Below are positions 23,644 to 34,629 of a stretch of DNA of 42,727 nucleotides, piece by piece (position 1 is the first letter of the stretch; the number at the start of each line of letters is the position of its first letter). The notes below the pieces were generated by a model that had not been told where the DNA came from, made no database searches, and saw nothing but the letters and a program-made list of their open reading frames with translations. The position numbers and the translations under genes are program-made. This DNA is from JBBILG01 sp037445085 (GTDB lineage Bacteria > Pseudomonadota > Gammaproteobacteria > Burkholderiales > Methylophilaceae): positions 1 through 42,727 of the forward strand of contig JBBILG010000005.1 of assembly GCA_037445085.1 (NCBI GenBank), given 5' to 3'.

Positions 23644-24420
23644 CTAGAACACCTTCTGCACGAACACGGTGAACTGGCCATCGCGCATTTCCTCGGGCCA
23701 CCAGTCCTTGTCCGCATCGTTGTCGGTATAGTAGCCGCCGACCTTGACGCCGTTGTCCCAGGCCCTGGTCAGGCCGGCTTTCCAGTCGGTGTAGTCGTAC
23801 TCGTCGTTGTCGATGCCTGCGGTTTTGCCGTCGAACATGAAGTGACCCGCATGCAGGTTGACGGTAAAGCCGGACTCGCCGAGCGGGATATCGGCATTGG
23901 CTTCCACATAACCGGTACCGCGCGCGTCATCAAAGCCCCAGGCGTCGCTGGACACGGTATGGGAATACTTGACGTTGGCCCACTGGTAGGCCAGGGCGCC
24001 GTAGATTTCCGTGGCATTGGCCTTTGCCGCGCCATCCGCCTTGTTGCCGGGGTACAGGTATTGCAGAATGCCGACGTTGTAGCCGATACCGGTTTCGCCG
24101 ATGGTGCTGGCATAGCCGCCGTAGAGGTCCAACTCCAGGCTGCCGCCCGACTCATAGTAGCCATAATCGGTCAGCCAGCTCACGTTGGATGCCCAGGCGC
24201 CGGCGTAGAAGCCGCTGGAATGGGCATAATCCACCCCGCCCTGCAGGGCAAGCTCCTCGTCGGTCTGCGTCATGCCGCGCCAGACGTACTGGCTGAACAG
24301 GCCGACGTTGGCGGTGTAGGAATGGGGTGATTGCGGCGCCGCGGCCTCGTCCGCCATGGAGGCCAGCGGGAGCGCACCACCCAGGCCGAGTAGCGCCGCC
24401 GCCACGAGATTTCTTTTCAT
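23644..24420 (-). CDS. TorF family putative outer-membrane porin
   Basis: This 258-aa protein has a signal peptide (MKRNLVAAALLGLGGALPLASMADE) and a beta-barrel mature part: alternating aromatic strands such as YTANVGLFSQYVWRGMTQTDEELALQGGVDYAHSSGFYAGAWASNV, and a terminal Phe (VFVQKVF) as expected of an outer-membrane barrel. It matches the TorF/gcw_chp family. AAGGA sits 7 bp before ATG 24420. As the first gene of a nitrogen-controlled unit with glnK and amt, it may pass ammonium or small nitrogen compounds through the outer membrane; the substrate is not shown by the sequence. Confidence 0.87.
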   Translation of the reverse strand: MKRNLVAAALLGLGGALPLASMADEAAAPQSPHSYTANVGLFSQYVWRGMTQTDEELALQGGVDYAHSSGFYAGAWASNVSWLTDYGYYESGGSLELDLYGGYASTIGETGIGYNVGILQYLYPGNKADGAAKANATEIYGALAYQWANVKYSHTVSSDAWGFDDARGTGYVEANADIPLGESGFTVNLHAGHFMFDGKTAGIDNDEYDYTDWKAGLTRAWDNGVKVGGYYTDNDADKDWWPEEMRDGQFTVFVQKVF

Positions 24421-24482
24421 GTGCATTTCCTTTCGTGCAAGTGGATAGAAACAAACCCAGTCTTTTCCAGCACCCCTTCCAA

Positions 24483-24498
24483 AGCAACCGCTGTGCCA
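24483..24498 (-). promoter_or_regulatory. Sigma-54 (-24/-12) promoter of torF-glnK-amt
   Basis: The minus strand reads TGGCACAGCGGTTGCT, an exact match to the sigma-54 consensus TGGCAC-R-N4-TTGCW with correct GG/GC spacing. Transcription should start near 24472, about 50 nt before the porin ATG. RpoN with an activator such as NtrC would be needed. Confidence 0.92.
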
Positions 24499-24593
24499 TG
24501 ACAAGAATATTCCATTTATTCAAGTTGTTATGGTGAATATGCGGGGATCTTGCCAAGGCGCGGTCGCCATCCCGGTGCGGCGCCCCAAAAGCG

Positions 24594-24610
24594 TGCACGG
24601 AATTGGTGCA
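24594..24610. promoter_or_regulatory. NtrC-type enhancer dyad
   Basis: TGCACGGAATTGGTGCA matches the NtrC consensus TGCACC-N5-GGTGCA at all but one defined position. Its centre is about 130 bp upstream of the predicted sigma-54 start site, the usual enhancer distance. It lies in the gap shared with ubiK, about 63 bp before that gene. Confidence 0.75.
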
Positions 24611-24672
24611 CATGTCGCCGGTCCGAGCTGCGCGAAGTTTGCTAGACTTGCAGCGTCACCTGGGAGCACCTC

Positions 24673-24918
24673 ATGCAGAACTCGACCATCATGGATGAAA
24701 TCGTCGGCAGGATCAGCAGGATGCTGGCGGAAACACCGGCCGCCGACGTGGAAAAGAACCTGCGCGCGCTGCTGCAGGGCCTGTTCGCCAGGCTCGATTT
24801 GGTGACGCGCGAGGAATTCGACGCGCAGTCGCAAGTGCTGGCGCGCACGCGCGCGCAGCTCGAACAGCTGGAACAGCGCCTGGCGGCACTGGAAAGCAGG
24901 GCCGCCGACCAGCCCTGA
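24673..24918 (+). CDS. ubiK: Ubiquinone biosynthesis accessory factor UbiK
   Basis: UbiK (YqiC/BMFP) is a small coiled-coil protein that helps late steps of aerobic ubiquinone synthesis with UbiJ and binds membranes. The 81-aa product has an N-terminal amphipathic helix (IMDEIVGRISRMLAETP), a middle (ALLQGLFARLDLVTREEFDAQ, the conserved L..LDLVTREEFD), and a C-terminal heptad coiled coil (LARTRAQLEQLEQRLAALE). GGGAG precedes the ATG. Its TGA overlaps the ATG of comM (TGATG). Confidence 0.9.
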   Translation: MQNSTIMDEIVGRISRMLAETPAADVEKNLRALLQGLFARLDLVTREEFDAQSQVLARTRAQLEQLEQRLAALESRAADQP

Positions 24919-26417
24919 TGGCCCTCGCCGTCCTGCACAGCCGCGCCCTGGCCGGCATGGACGCACCGCCGGTCGCGGTGGAGGTGCATCTGGCCAACGG
25001 CCTGCCCGGCTTCCAGATCGTCGGCCTGCCGGAGGCCGAAGTCAGGGAAAGTCGCGACCGCGTGCGCGCCGCCCTGATGACTTCGCGTTTCGAATTCCCG
25101 GCACGCCGCATCACCGTCAACCTGGCGCCGGCCGACCTGCCCAAGGAAAGCGGCCGCTTCGATCTGCCCATCGCGCTGGGGATCCTGGCCGCCTCCGGAC
25201 AGCTTCCCCAGGACAGACTCGGGGATTACGAATTTGCCGGAGAACTGGCGCTGACCGGCGAGCTGCGCCCGGTGCGCGGCGCACTGGCCATGACCTGTCA
25301 CGCCAGCCGCGACGGCCACGCCCTCGTCCTGCCGCGCCGGAGCGCCGAGGAGGCCGCCCTGGTGAGAAGCGCCGCCATCCATGCGGCCGATACCCTGCTG
25401 CAGGTATGCGCACACCTGGCCGGCCGCGAGCCGTTGCCGCGCCAGCAGGCCGCCGCGGCGGCCGCGGCGACGCATTACCCCGATCTGGCCGACGTCAAGG
25501 GCCAGCGCATGCCCAAACGCGCGCTGGAAATCGCCGCCGCCGGTGGCCACAGCCTCCTGATGAGCGGCCCGCCGGGCACCGGCAAATCCATGCTGGCCGC
25601 GCGCTTCCCCGGTCTGCTGCCCGCAATGAGCGAAGAGGAGGCGCTGGAATCCGCAGCGCTGCGTTCGCTCAACGGCGGCTTCCGTCCCGAGCAGTGGATG
25701 CAGCGGCCGTTCCGCGCGCCACACCACACCGCCTCGGCCGTCGCGCTGGTGGGAGGCGGCAACCATCCGCGCCCCGGCGAGATTTCGCTGGCGCACCATG
25801 GCGTGCTGTTCCTGGACGAGCTGCCGGAATTCCCGCGCGCGGTGCTGGAAGTGCTGCGCGAGCCGCTGGAGTCCGGCCGCATCACCATTTCGCGCGCGGC
25901 GCACCAAGTGGATTTTCCGGCGCGCTTCCAGCTCGTCGCCGCCATGAATCCCTGCCCGTGCGGCTATCTCGGCCACCACAACAACAAGTGCCGCTGCACC
26001 CCGGACCAGGTGGCGCGCTACCGCGCCCGCATTTCCGGACCGCTGCTGGACCGCATCGACCTGCACGTCGAGGTGCCAGCGCTGCGCGAGGACGAGCTCA
26101 CCGCCGCGGCCACCGGCGAATCCAGCGCAGCCGTGAGGGCGCGCGTGGCCGCCGCCCGCGAGCGCCAGCTCGCCCGCCAGTACAAGACCAACGCCGAGCT
26201 TGGCAGCCGCGAAGTGGACGCTTACTGCATGCCCGACGCGGCGGGCACGGAACTCCTCCGGCAGGCGATGTGCCGCCTCAACCTGTCCGCGCGCGCCTAC
26301 CACCGGGTGCTCAAGGTGGCGCGCAGCATCGCCGACCTCGCCGGCAGCGAGACCATTTTGCGTGTCCATATCGCCGAAGCCATCCAGTACCGGCGCGGCG
26401 AATCGCCCGGTCATTGA
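24918..26417 (+). CDS. comM: YifB/ComM family Mg-chelatase-like AAA+ helicase
   Basis: ComM is a hexameric AAA+ helicase that promotes branch migration during natural transformation; YifB relatives occur widely. It is 499 aa, the usual size. The order is an N-terminal Lon-protease-like S5 domain (VHLANGLPGFQIVGLPEAEVRESRDRVRAAL), Walker A GPPGTGKS (about residues 217-224), Walker B LFLDELPEF, the AMNPCPCGY...CRCTPDQVARYRARISGPLLDRIDLHVEVP zinc-like insert, and a C-terminal Mg-chelatase domain. The ubiK-comM order is common in beta- and gammaproteobacteria. Presence of the gene alone does not show competence. Confidence 0.94.
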   Translation: MALAVLHSRALAGMDAPPVAVEVHLANGLPGFQIVGLPEAEVRESRDRVRAALMTSRFEFPARRITVNLAPADLPKESGRFDLPIALGILAASGQLPQDRLGDYEFAGELALTGELRPVRGALAMTCHASRDGHALVLPRRSAEEAALVRSAAIHAADTLLQVCAHLAGREPLPRQQAAAAAAATHYPDLADVKGQRMPKRALEIAAAGGHSLLMSGPPGTGKSMLAARFPGLLPAMSEEEALESAALRSLNGGFRPEQWMQRPFRAPHHTASAVALVGGGNHPRPGEISLAHHGVLFLDELPEFPRAVLEVLREPLESGRITISRAAHQVDFPARFQLVAAMNPCPCGYLGHHNNKCRCTPDQVARYRARISGPLLDRIDLHVEVPALREDELTAAATGESSAAVRARVAAARERQLARQYKTNAELGSREVDAYCMPDAAGTELLRQAMCRLNLSARAYHRVLKVARSIADLAGSETILRVHIAEAIQYRRGESPGH

Positions 26418-26474
26418 TGACAGGCGCACCGACTTGACCGCCCCGCTCCCCCGGAAGCGTTTCGGATCAACAAG

Positions 26475-27524
26475 ATGAGCCGCGCGCACGAACTGGCCAA
26501 CTGGAAGGAGGAGCGGCGCTCCGCCTACCTGTACCGCATCGTCTCCGACCAGGAGAGCGGCACCCCGCAGCAGTTGCTGTTCCTGGAACTGGCGAGACGG
26601 GCGGACGCACAGGCCGGGCTGTGGGCCACGGAAGCGAAAAAGGCCGGGCACGCGGTGCCGGAACGCTACCGCCCGGACGCGCGCGCCCGGCTGGTCGGCT
26701 GGCTGGTCAAGCGCCTGGGGCCGCGGCGCCTGCGGCCCGTGCTCGCCGCCATGAAGCTCCGCGGGCTTTCCCTCTATGCCGGCCGGCGCCCGGGCAATGG
26801 ACACCGCATGCCGACCTCGCTGGAGGAAGTCGGCGCCAGCCACCGCGGTGCCGGCACCTCCGGCGGGCTGCGCGCCGCGGTGTTCGGCGTCAACGACGGG
26901 CTAGTTTCCATCGCCTGCCTGGTGATGGGTATTGCCGGCGCCACCCGGGATGCCGGGCTGATCCTGCTCGCCGGCGTAGCCGGCCTGCTTGCCGGCGCCT
27001 TCTCCATGGCGGCGGGCGAATATGTGTCCATGCGTTCGCAGCGCGAAATGTTCGAATACCAGATTGGCCTGGAGCGCGACGAACTGGCGCAGTACCCGGA
27101 CGAGGAGGCGGCCGAACTGGCGCTGATCTACGAGGCGCGCGGCATGGGGCGCGAGGAGGCGCTGGCGCTGGCCAAGCGCATGATCGCCGCCCCCGAGCTG
27201 GGCCTCGACATGCTGGCGCGCGAGGAACTCGGCCTCAACCCGGACGAACTGGGCTCACCGTGGACGGCGGCGCTCTCCTCCTTCTTCGCCTTCGTCGCCG
27301 GCGGCAGCGTGCCGCTGCTGCCCTACCTGTTCGGCATCGAGCGTGACGCGCTGCTCATCGCCGTCCTGCTCTCGCTGCTGGCGCTGTTCGCCGTCGGCGC
27401 GACGCTGTCGCTGTTCACCGGGCGCAATGCACTGTGGGGCGGCCTGCGCATGCTGGGCATCGGAGCGGCGGCCGGCGCCGTCACCTATTTCGTCGGCGGA
27501 CTGCTCGGCACCAGCCTCGCCTGA
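26475..27524 (+). CDS. VIT1/CCC1 family Fe/Mn transporter with a degenerate ferritin-like domain
   Basis: This membrane metal transporter is 349 aa. The C-terminal part (about 130-349) is a VIT1/CCC1 domain: LRAAVFGVNDGLVSIACLVMGIAGA, LLAGAFSMAAGEYVSMRSQREMFE (the metal-binding helix with Glu and Met residues), and final helices to the end. The N-terminal 110 residues follow the ferritin/rubrerythrin-like pattern of MbfA-type fusions (NWKEERRSAYLYRIV, LLFLELARRADAQAGLWATEAKKAGH), but the E..H ligands expected in the second helix read A..Q, and the third helix (AAMKLRGLSLY) lacks its Glu. The domain is therefore probably not an iron oxidase. Metal preference unknown. Confidence 0.87.
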   Translation: MSRAHELANWKEERRSAYLYRIVSDQESGTPQQLLFLELARRADAQAGLWATEAKKAGHAVPERYRPDARARLVGWLVKRLGPRRLRPVLAAMKLRGLSLYAGRRPGNGHRMPTSLEEVGASHRGAGTSGGLRAAVFGVNDGLVSIACLVMGIAGATRDAGLILLAGVAGLLAGAFSMAAGEYVSMRSQREMFEYQIGLERDELAQYPDEEAAELALIYEARGMGREEALALAKRMIAAPELGLDMLAREELGLNPDELGSPWTAALSSFFAFVAGGSVPLLPYLFGIERDALLIAVLLSLLALFAVGATLSLFTGRNALWGGLRMLGIGAAAGAVTYFVGGLLGTSLA

Positions 27525-27572
27525 GCCCTCGCGCCACGCCATTGTGGCGGGGAAAACCGCCGCGGCTCCTTG

Positions 27573-27578
27573 TATAAT
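27573..27578 (+). promoter_or_regulatory. -10 element of metH
   Basis: A perfect TATAAT stands 51 bp before the chosen metH ATG, in the 105-bp gap after the VIT gene. No good -35 is visible. The leader is far too short for a cobalamin riboswitch. Confidence 0.5.
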
Positions 27579-27629
27579 GTCGGGTTTCCGCCCAGCGCCA
27601 GTCGCCGGATTACCGCCGCGAGAGCCGCA

Positions 27630-31469
<3,840 letters not shown>

Positions 31470-31621
31470 CAGGCCGTTGCAAACTGCTGCGGTGGTCATC
31501 TGCGGCGTTGCGCGGTATTCGCTCCATCGACATCATCTTCAAGATATGTCCCGGTCGCTGCGTTCGGCGCGCCTTGCCTCTGGCCATCCTCTACGTTTTC
31601 AGCGGCCCGCTTGTGCGCGGC

Positions 31622-31630
31622 TGCTACAAT
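31622..31630 (+). promoter_or_regulatory. Possible extended -10 promoter for mpl
   Basis: TGCTACAAT fits an extended -10 (TGn-TACAAT), about 180 bp before the mpl ATG. There is no -35 match. If used, the mpl leader would carry the whole 90-nt repeat. Confidence 0.35.
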
Positions 31631-31721
31631 CGGCATGCTGGAGCGGAACCGCGACCCGCTCTCGGGGGACAAAGCCAGCGTTGGCCGATCGCGCCACCCT
31701 GGTGATGGCTGTCTTGCATTC

Positions 31722-31811
31722 GGGAAGCCCTGAAAAAGCGAGCGGGCGGGAGGAAGCGCAAGGCGCGCGGAACGCGAGACCCATTCAATGGACAGGCGAG
31801 CGGGTGAAAAC
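31722..31811 (+). repeat. Second copy (90 bp) of the ubiX-side repeat, abutting the mpl start
   Basis: This segment matches the reverse complement of 11141-11230 at 81 of 90 positions without gaps, and all nine differences are transitions. It ends one base before the mpl ATG. Homology stops abruptly there, so this copy lacks the other half and the second terminal inverted repeat of the 11061-11232 element. The motif GCGAGCGGG occurs twice within it. Confidence 0.9.
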
Positions 31812-31812
31812 C

Positions 31813-33270
31813 ATGCACATCCACATCCTTGGCATCTGCGGCACCTTCATGGGCGGCATCGCGACGCTCGCCCGGGCCGCCGGCCACCGCGTCACCGGCT
31901 GCGACGCCAACGTCTACCCGCCGATGAGCACACAGCTCGAGGCGCAGGGTATCGCGCTGATCGAGGGTTTCGACGCCGCGCAGGTGAAGCTCAACCCGGA
32001 CCTCTGCGTCATCGGCAACGTGGTATCGCGCGGCAACCCCTTGATGGAGGCCCTCCTTGACCGCGGCCTGCCCTATGTTTCCGGGCCGCAATGGCTGGCG
32101 GAGCACATTCTCCACCCCGCGCCCGCCAGCGGGAGAGGGGCCGGGGGCGAAGGAAGCAAGTGGGTATTCGCGGTCGCCGGCACCCACGGCAAGACCACCG
32201 CCAGCGCCATGCTGGCGTGGGTGCTGGAGGACGCGGGCCTGGCGCCCGGCTTCCTGGTCGGCGGCGTGCCGGAGAATTTCGGCGTTTCCGCCCGCCTGCC
32301 CGGCGCGCCGCGGCAGGAACCGGGCGCTCACTCGCCCTTTTTCGTCATCGAGGCGGATGAGTACGACACCGCCTTCTTCGACAAGCGCTCCAAGTTCGTG
32401 CACTACCGTCCGCGCACGGCCATCCTCAACAACCTGGAATTCGACCACGCCGACATCTTCCCCGACCTTGCCGCCATCGAGACCCAGTTCCACCACCTGG
32501 TGCGCACCGTGCCGGGCAGCGGCCTCATCGTCGCCAACGGTCGCGAAGACAGTCTCGACCGCGTCCTGCGCCGCGGCTGCTGGACGCCGGTGGAACGCTT
32601 CGGCGTGGCGCAAGGCTGGCAGGTCGGCGCAGTGACGGCCGAAGGCGGCTTCGAGGTGTTGCTGCACGGCCAATCGCAGGGCCGCGTGCGGTGGGAGTTG
32701 CTGGGCGAGCACAACCGCATGAACGCGCTGGCCGTGCTGGCCGCCGCGCGCCATGCCGGCGTGCCGGTGGCGGATGGCATCGCCGCACTGTCCCGCTTCC
32801 GCAACGTCAAGCGGCGCATGGAAGTGAGAGGCCAAGTGAACGGCATCACTGTGTACGACGATTTCGCCCACCACCCCACCGCGATTGCCACGACCATCGC
32901 CGGCCTGCGCGCCAAGATGGGCCATGACCGGCCCGGGAACACGGCGGCGGCCGGCCTGCCGCCCTGTGCAGGTCGCATCCTGGCCGTGCTGGAACCGCGC
33001 TCCAACACCATGAAGCTGGGCGTGATGAAGGATGCCCTGCCCGGCAGCCTCAAGGAAGCCGACCGGGTATTCTGCTATGCCGCCAACCTTGGCTGGGATG
33101 CCGCCGCCACGCTGCGACCGCTGGGCACCAGGGCGAGCACCCACGACGACCTCGACCAATTGGTGCACGCCATCGCAACGGAAGCCCGGCCCGGCGACCA
33201 CATCCTGGTGATGAGCAACGGCGGCTTCGGCGGCATCCACGGCAAGCTGCTGGAGAGGCTCGCCAGTTGA
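31813..33270 (+). CDS. mpl: UDP-N-acetylmuramate:L-alanyl-gamma-D-glutamyl-meso-diaminopimelate ligase Mpl
   Basis: Mpl reattaches the murein tripeptide to UDP-MurNAc in peptidoglycan recycling. The 485-aa Mur-ligase has MHIHILGICGTFMGG, the ATP loop GTHGKTT (123-129), FFVIEADEYDTAFFDKRSKFVHY, LNNLEFDHADIF, LEPRSNTMKLG and LVMSNGGFGGIH. Compared with E. coli Mpl it has two in-frame extras: about 15 residues at 101-115 (HPAPASGRGAGGEGS) and about 14 near residues 369-384 (HDRPGNTAAAGLPPC). The ATG directly follows the repeat, whose GAGCGGG may serve as ribosome site. Its TGA overlaps the TTG of the next gene. Confidence 0.95.
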   Translation: MHIHILGICGTFMGGIATLARAAGHRVTGCDANVYPPMSTQLEAQGIALIEGFDAAQVKLNPDLCVIGNVVSRGNPLMEALLDRGLPYVSGPQWLAEHILHPAPASGRGAGGEGSKWVFAVAGTHGKTTASAMLAWVLEDAGLAPGFLVGGVPENFGVSARLPGAPRQEPGAHSPFFVIEADEYDTAFFDKRSKFVHYRPRTAILNNLEFDHADIFPDLAAIETQFHHLVRTVPGSGLIVANGREDSLDRVLRRGCWTPVERFGVAQGWQVGAVTAEGGFEVLLHGQSQGRVRWELLGEHNRMNALAVLAAARHAGVPVADGIAALSRFRNVKRRMEVRGQVNGITVYDDFAHHPTAIATTIAGLRAKMGHDRPGNTAAAGLPPCAGRILAVLEPRSNTMKLGVMKDALPGSLKEADRVFCYAANLGWDAAATLRPLGTRASTHDDLDQLVHAIATEARPGDHILVMSNGGFGGIHGKLLERLAS

Positions 33271-34217
33271 ACTGGCCGCGCACATGGCAACTGGCTCCGC
33301 TCGAATGGGCACTGGTGCTGTCTGCCCTGGCGCACGCCGCGCTCATCGCCAGCCTGGGCTTCATCCCGCCCCAGCCCAAGGTGGTGCGGGACAAGGCACC
33401 AACCCTGGACATCGTGCTGGTCGGCGCCAAGACCAAGGAAGCGCCCAGGCAGGCCGACGCGCTGGCGCAGGCCAACCTCGACCGCGGCGGCAACACCGAG
33501 GAGCAGCGCCGCGCCAAATCGCCGCTGCCACCGGTCAGAGAACCGCGCGAGACCGGCGCCAGGCCCGCCGCGCAGCCGCAGAAAACGGTCGGGGCGAACA
33601 CGCAGCCGGCAGCGCCGGCCATGCGGCAGCCCCCCGTCGAACAGGAGACGCAGTCCCAGCAGGTGATGACCCGGGCGCACACGCCGCAACGGGTGGAAAG
33701 CGCGCCGGAGCAACAGGTCGCCGCGGCCGAGCCGGCGCAGGGCACCGCAGCGGAGCCGCCGCAGCGCATCGACAGCCGCGACCTGATCGCCAGCAGCCTG
33801 GATGCCGCGCGGCTGGAAGCGATCATCTCCAAGAACTTCGACGACTACCAGAAGCGCCCCAAGCGCAAGTTCATCGGCAGCCGCACCACCGAATACCGCT
33901 ATGCCGCCTATGTCGAAACGTGGCGGCAGAAAGTGGAGCGCGTCGGCAACCTCAACTATCCGGAAGCCGCCAAGACCAACAGGCTGTATGGCCAACTGCA
34001 ACTGACCGTCGCCATCCTCGCCGACGGCAACGTGGAGAAGATCGAGCTCAACCGCAGTTCCGGCCATCCGGTCCTGGACGATGCCGCGCGCCGCATCGTG
34101 CAACTGGCCGCACCCTATGCGCCCTTCCCGCCCGACATCCGCAAGGATACCGACATCATCGAGATCACCCGCACCTGGACCTTTACCCGCGAGGACACTC
34201 TCGCCTCAGGAGATTGA
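33267..34217 (+). CDS. TonB-like energy transducer
   Basis: This is a TonB-family protein that would couple the proton motive force of ExbB/ExbD to outer-membrane receptors. The 316-aa product has an N-terminal anchor (LEWALVLSALAHAALIASLGF with the SxxxH motif of TonB, here S-A-L-A-H), a long Pro/Gln/Glu-rich linker (about 75-175), and a C-terminal TonB domain: YVETWRQKVERVGNLNYPEAA, LQLTVAILADGNVEKIELNRSSGHPVLDDAARRIVQLAAPYAPFPP. It starts at a TTG that overlaps the mpl stop, with GGAGAG upstream. ExbB and ExbD are not nearby. Confidence 0.88.
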   Translation: MNWPRTWQLAPLEWALVLSALAHAALIASLGFIPPQPKVVRDKAPTLDIVLVGAKTKEAPRQADALAQANLDRGGNTEEQRRAKSPLPPVREPRETGARPAAQPQKTVGANTQPAAPAMRQPPVEQETQSQQVMTRAHTPQRVESAPEQQVAAAEPAQGTAAEPPQRIDSRDLIASSLDAARLEAIISKNFDDYQKRPKRKFIGSRTTEYRYAAYVETWRQKVERVGNLNYPEAAKTNRLYGQLQLTVAILADGNVEKIELNRSSGHPVLDDAARRIVQLAAPYAPFPPDIRKDTDIIEITRTWTFTREDTLASGD

Positions 34218-34220
34218 ACC

Positions 34221-34529
34221 TTGTCCTACTACCGGCGCCACGTTTTCTTCTGCCTCAACCGCCGCAGCGACGGCAGCGCCTGCTGCTGCGACCACGACGC
34301 CGAGGGCCTGTTCGATCACGCCAAGGCCAGGATCAAGCGACTGGGACTCAACGGCGAAGGCAGGGTGCGCATCAACCGCGCCGGCTGTTTTGACCGCTGC
34401 GACGAAGGACCGCTGCTGGTGGTCTATCCGGAAGCAGTGTGGTACACCTTCATCGATCAGGAAGACATCGATGAAATCATCGACTCGCATCTGCTGCAAG
34501 GCAGGATCGTCGAGCGCCTGCGCGTCTAG
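34221..34529 (+). CDS. Thioredoxin-like (2Fe-2S) ferredoxin domain protein
   Basis: This small cytosolic protein (102 aa) has the thioredoxin-like [2Fe-2S] ferredoxin fold. Cysteines are at 11 (VFFCLN), in the CCC cluster at 21-23 and in the AGCFDRCDEGP motif near 56 and 60; the pattern C-x(~11)-C...C-x3-C fits a [2Fe-2S] cluster. The end VWYTFIDQEDIDEIIDSHLLQG is typical of the sucrase/ferredoxin-like family. The start is a TTG with AGGAGA 7-8 bp upstream, just after the TonB stop. The redox partner is unknown. Confidence 0.87.
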   Translation: MSYYRRHVFFCLNRRSDGSACCCDHDAEGLFDHAKARIKRLGLNGEGRVRINRAGCFDRCDEGPLLVVYPEAVWYTFIDQEDIDEIIDSHLLQGRIVERLRV

Positions 34530-34629
34530 GCGGGCCGCTCTGGTGAAAGTCGCGCTGATGTAAAGATGCAGGCCGAAGGCAAAATGGCGTAGCATGAGGG
34601 TTCCACGTCCCGGCAGGGAGGATGGCAAG

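Larger units (their letters stand above)
31470..31812. other. metH-mpl intergenic region (343 bp) with repeat modules
   Basis: No gene is supported. The first 130 bp (CAGGCCGTTGCAAACTGC onward) look like a betaproteobacterial interspersed repeat module from memory. A TGCTACAAT (31622-31630) is an extended -10 candidate for mpl. The last 90 bp are the second copy of the element near ubiX. The long frame open across it in mpl's phase is not coding-like. Confidence 0.7.

Noticed and set aside
27525..27629. Cobalamin riboswitch before metH
   Set aside because: The gap is 105 bp, and the leader after the -10 box only about 45 nt, too short; no B12-box-like sequence is seen.
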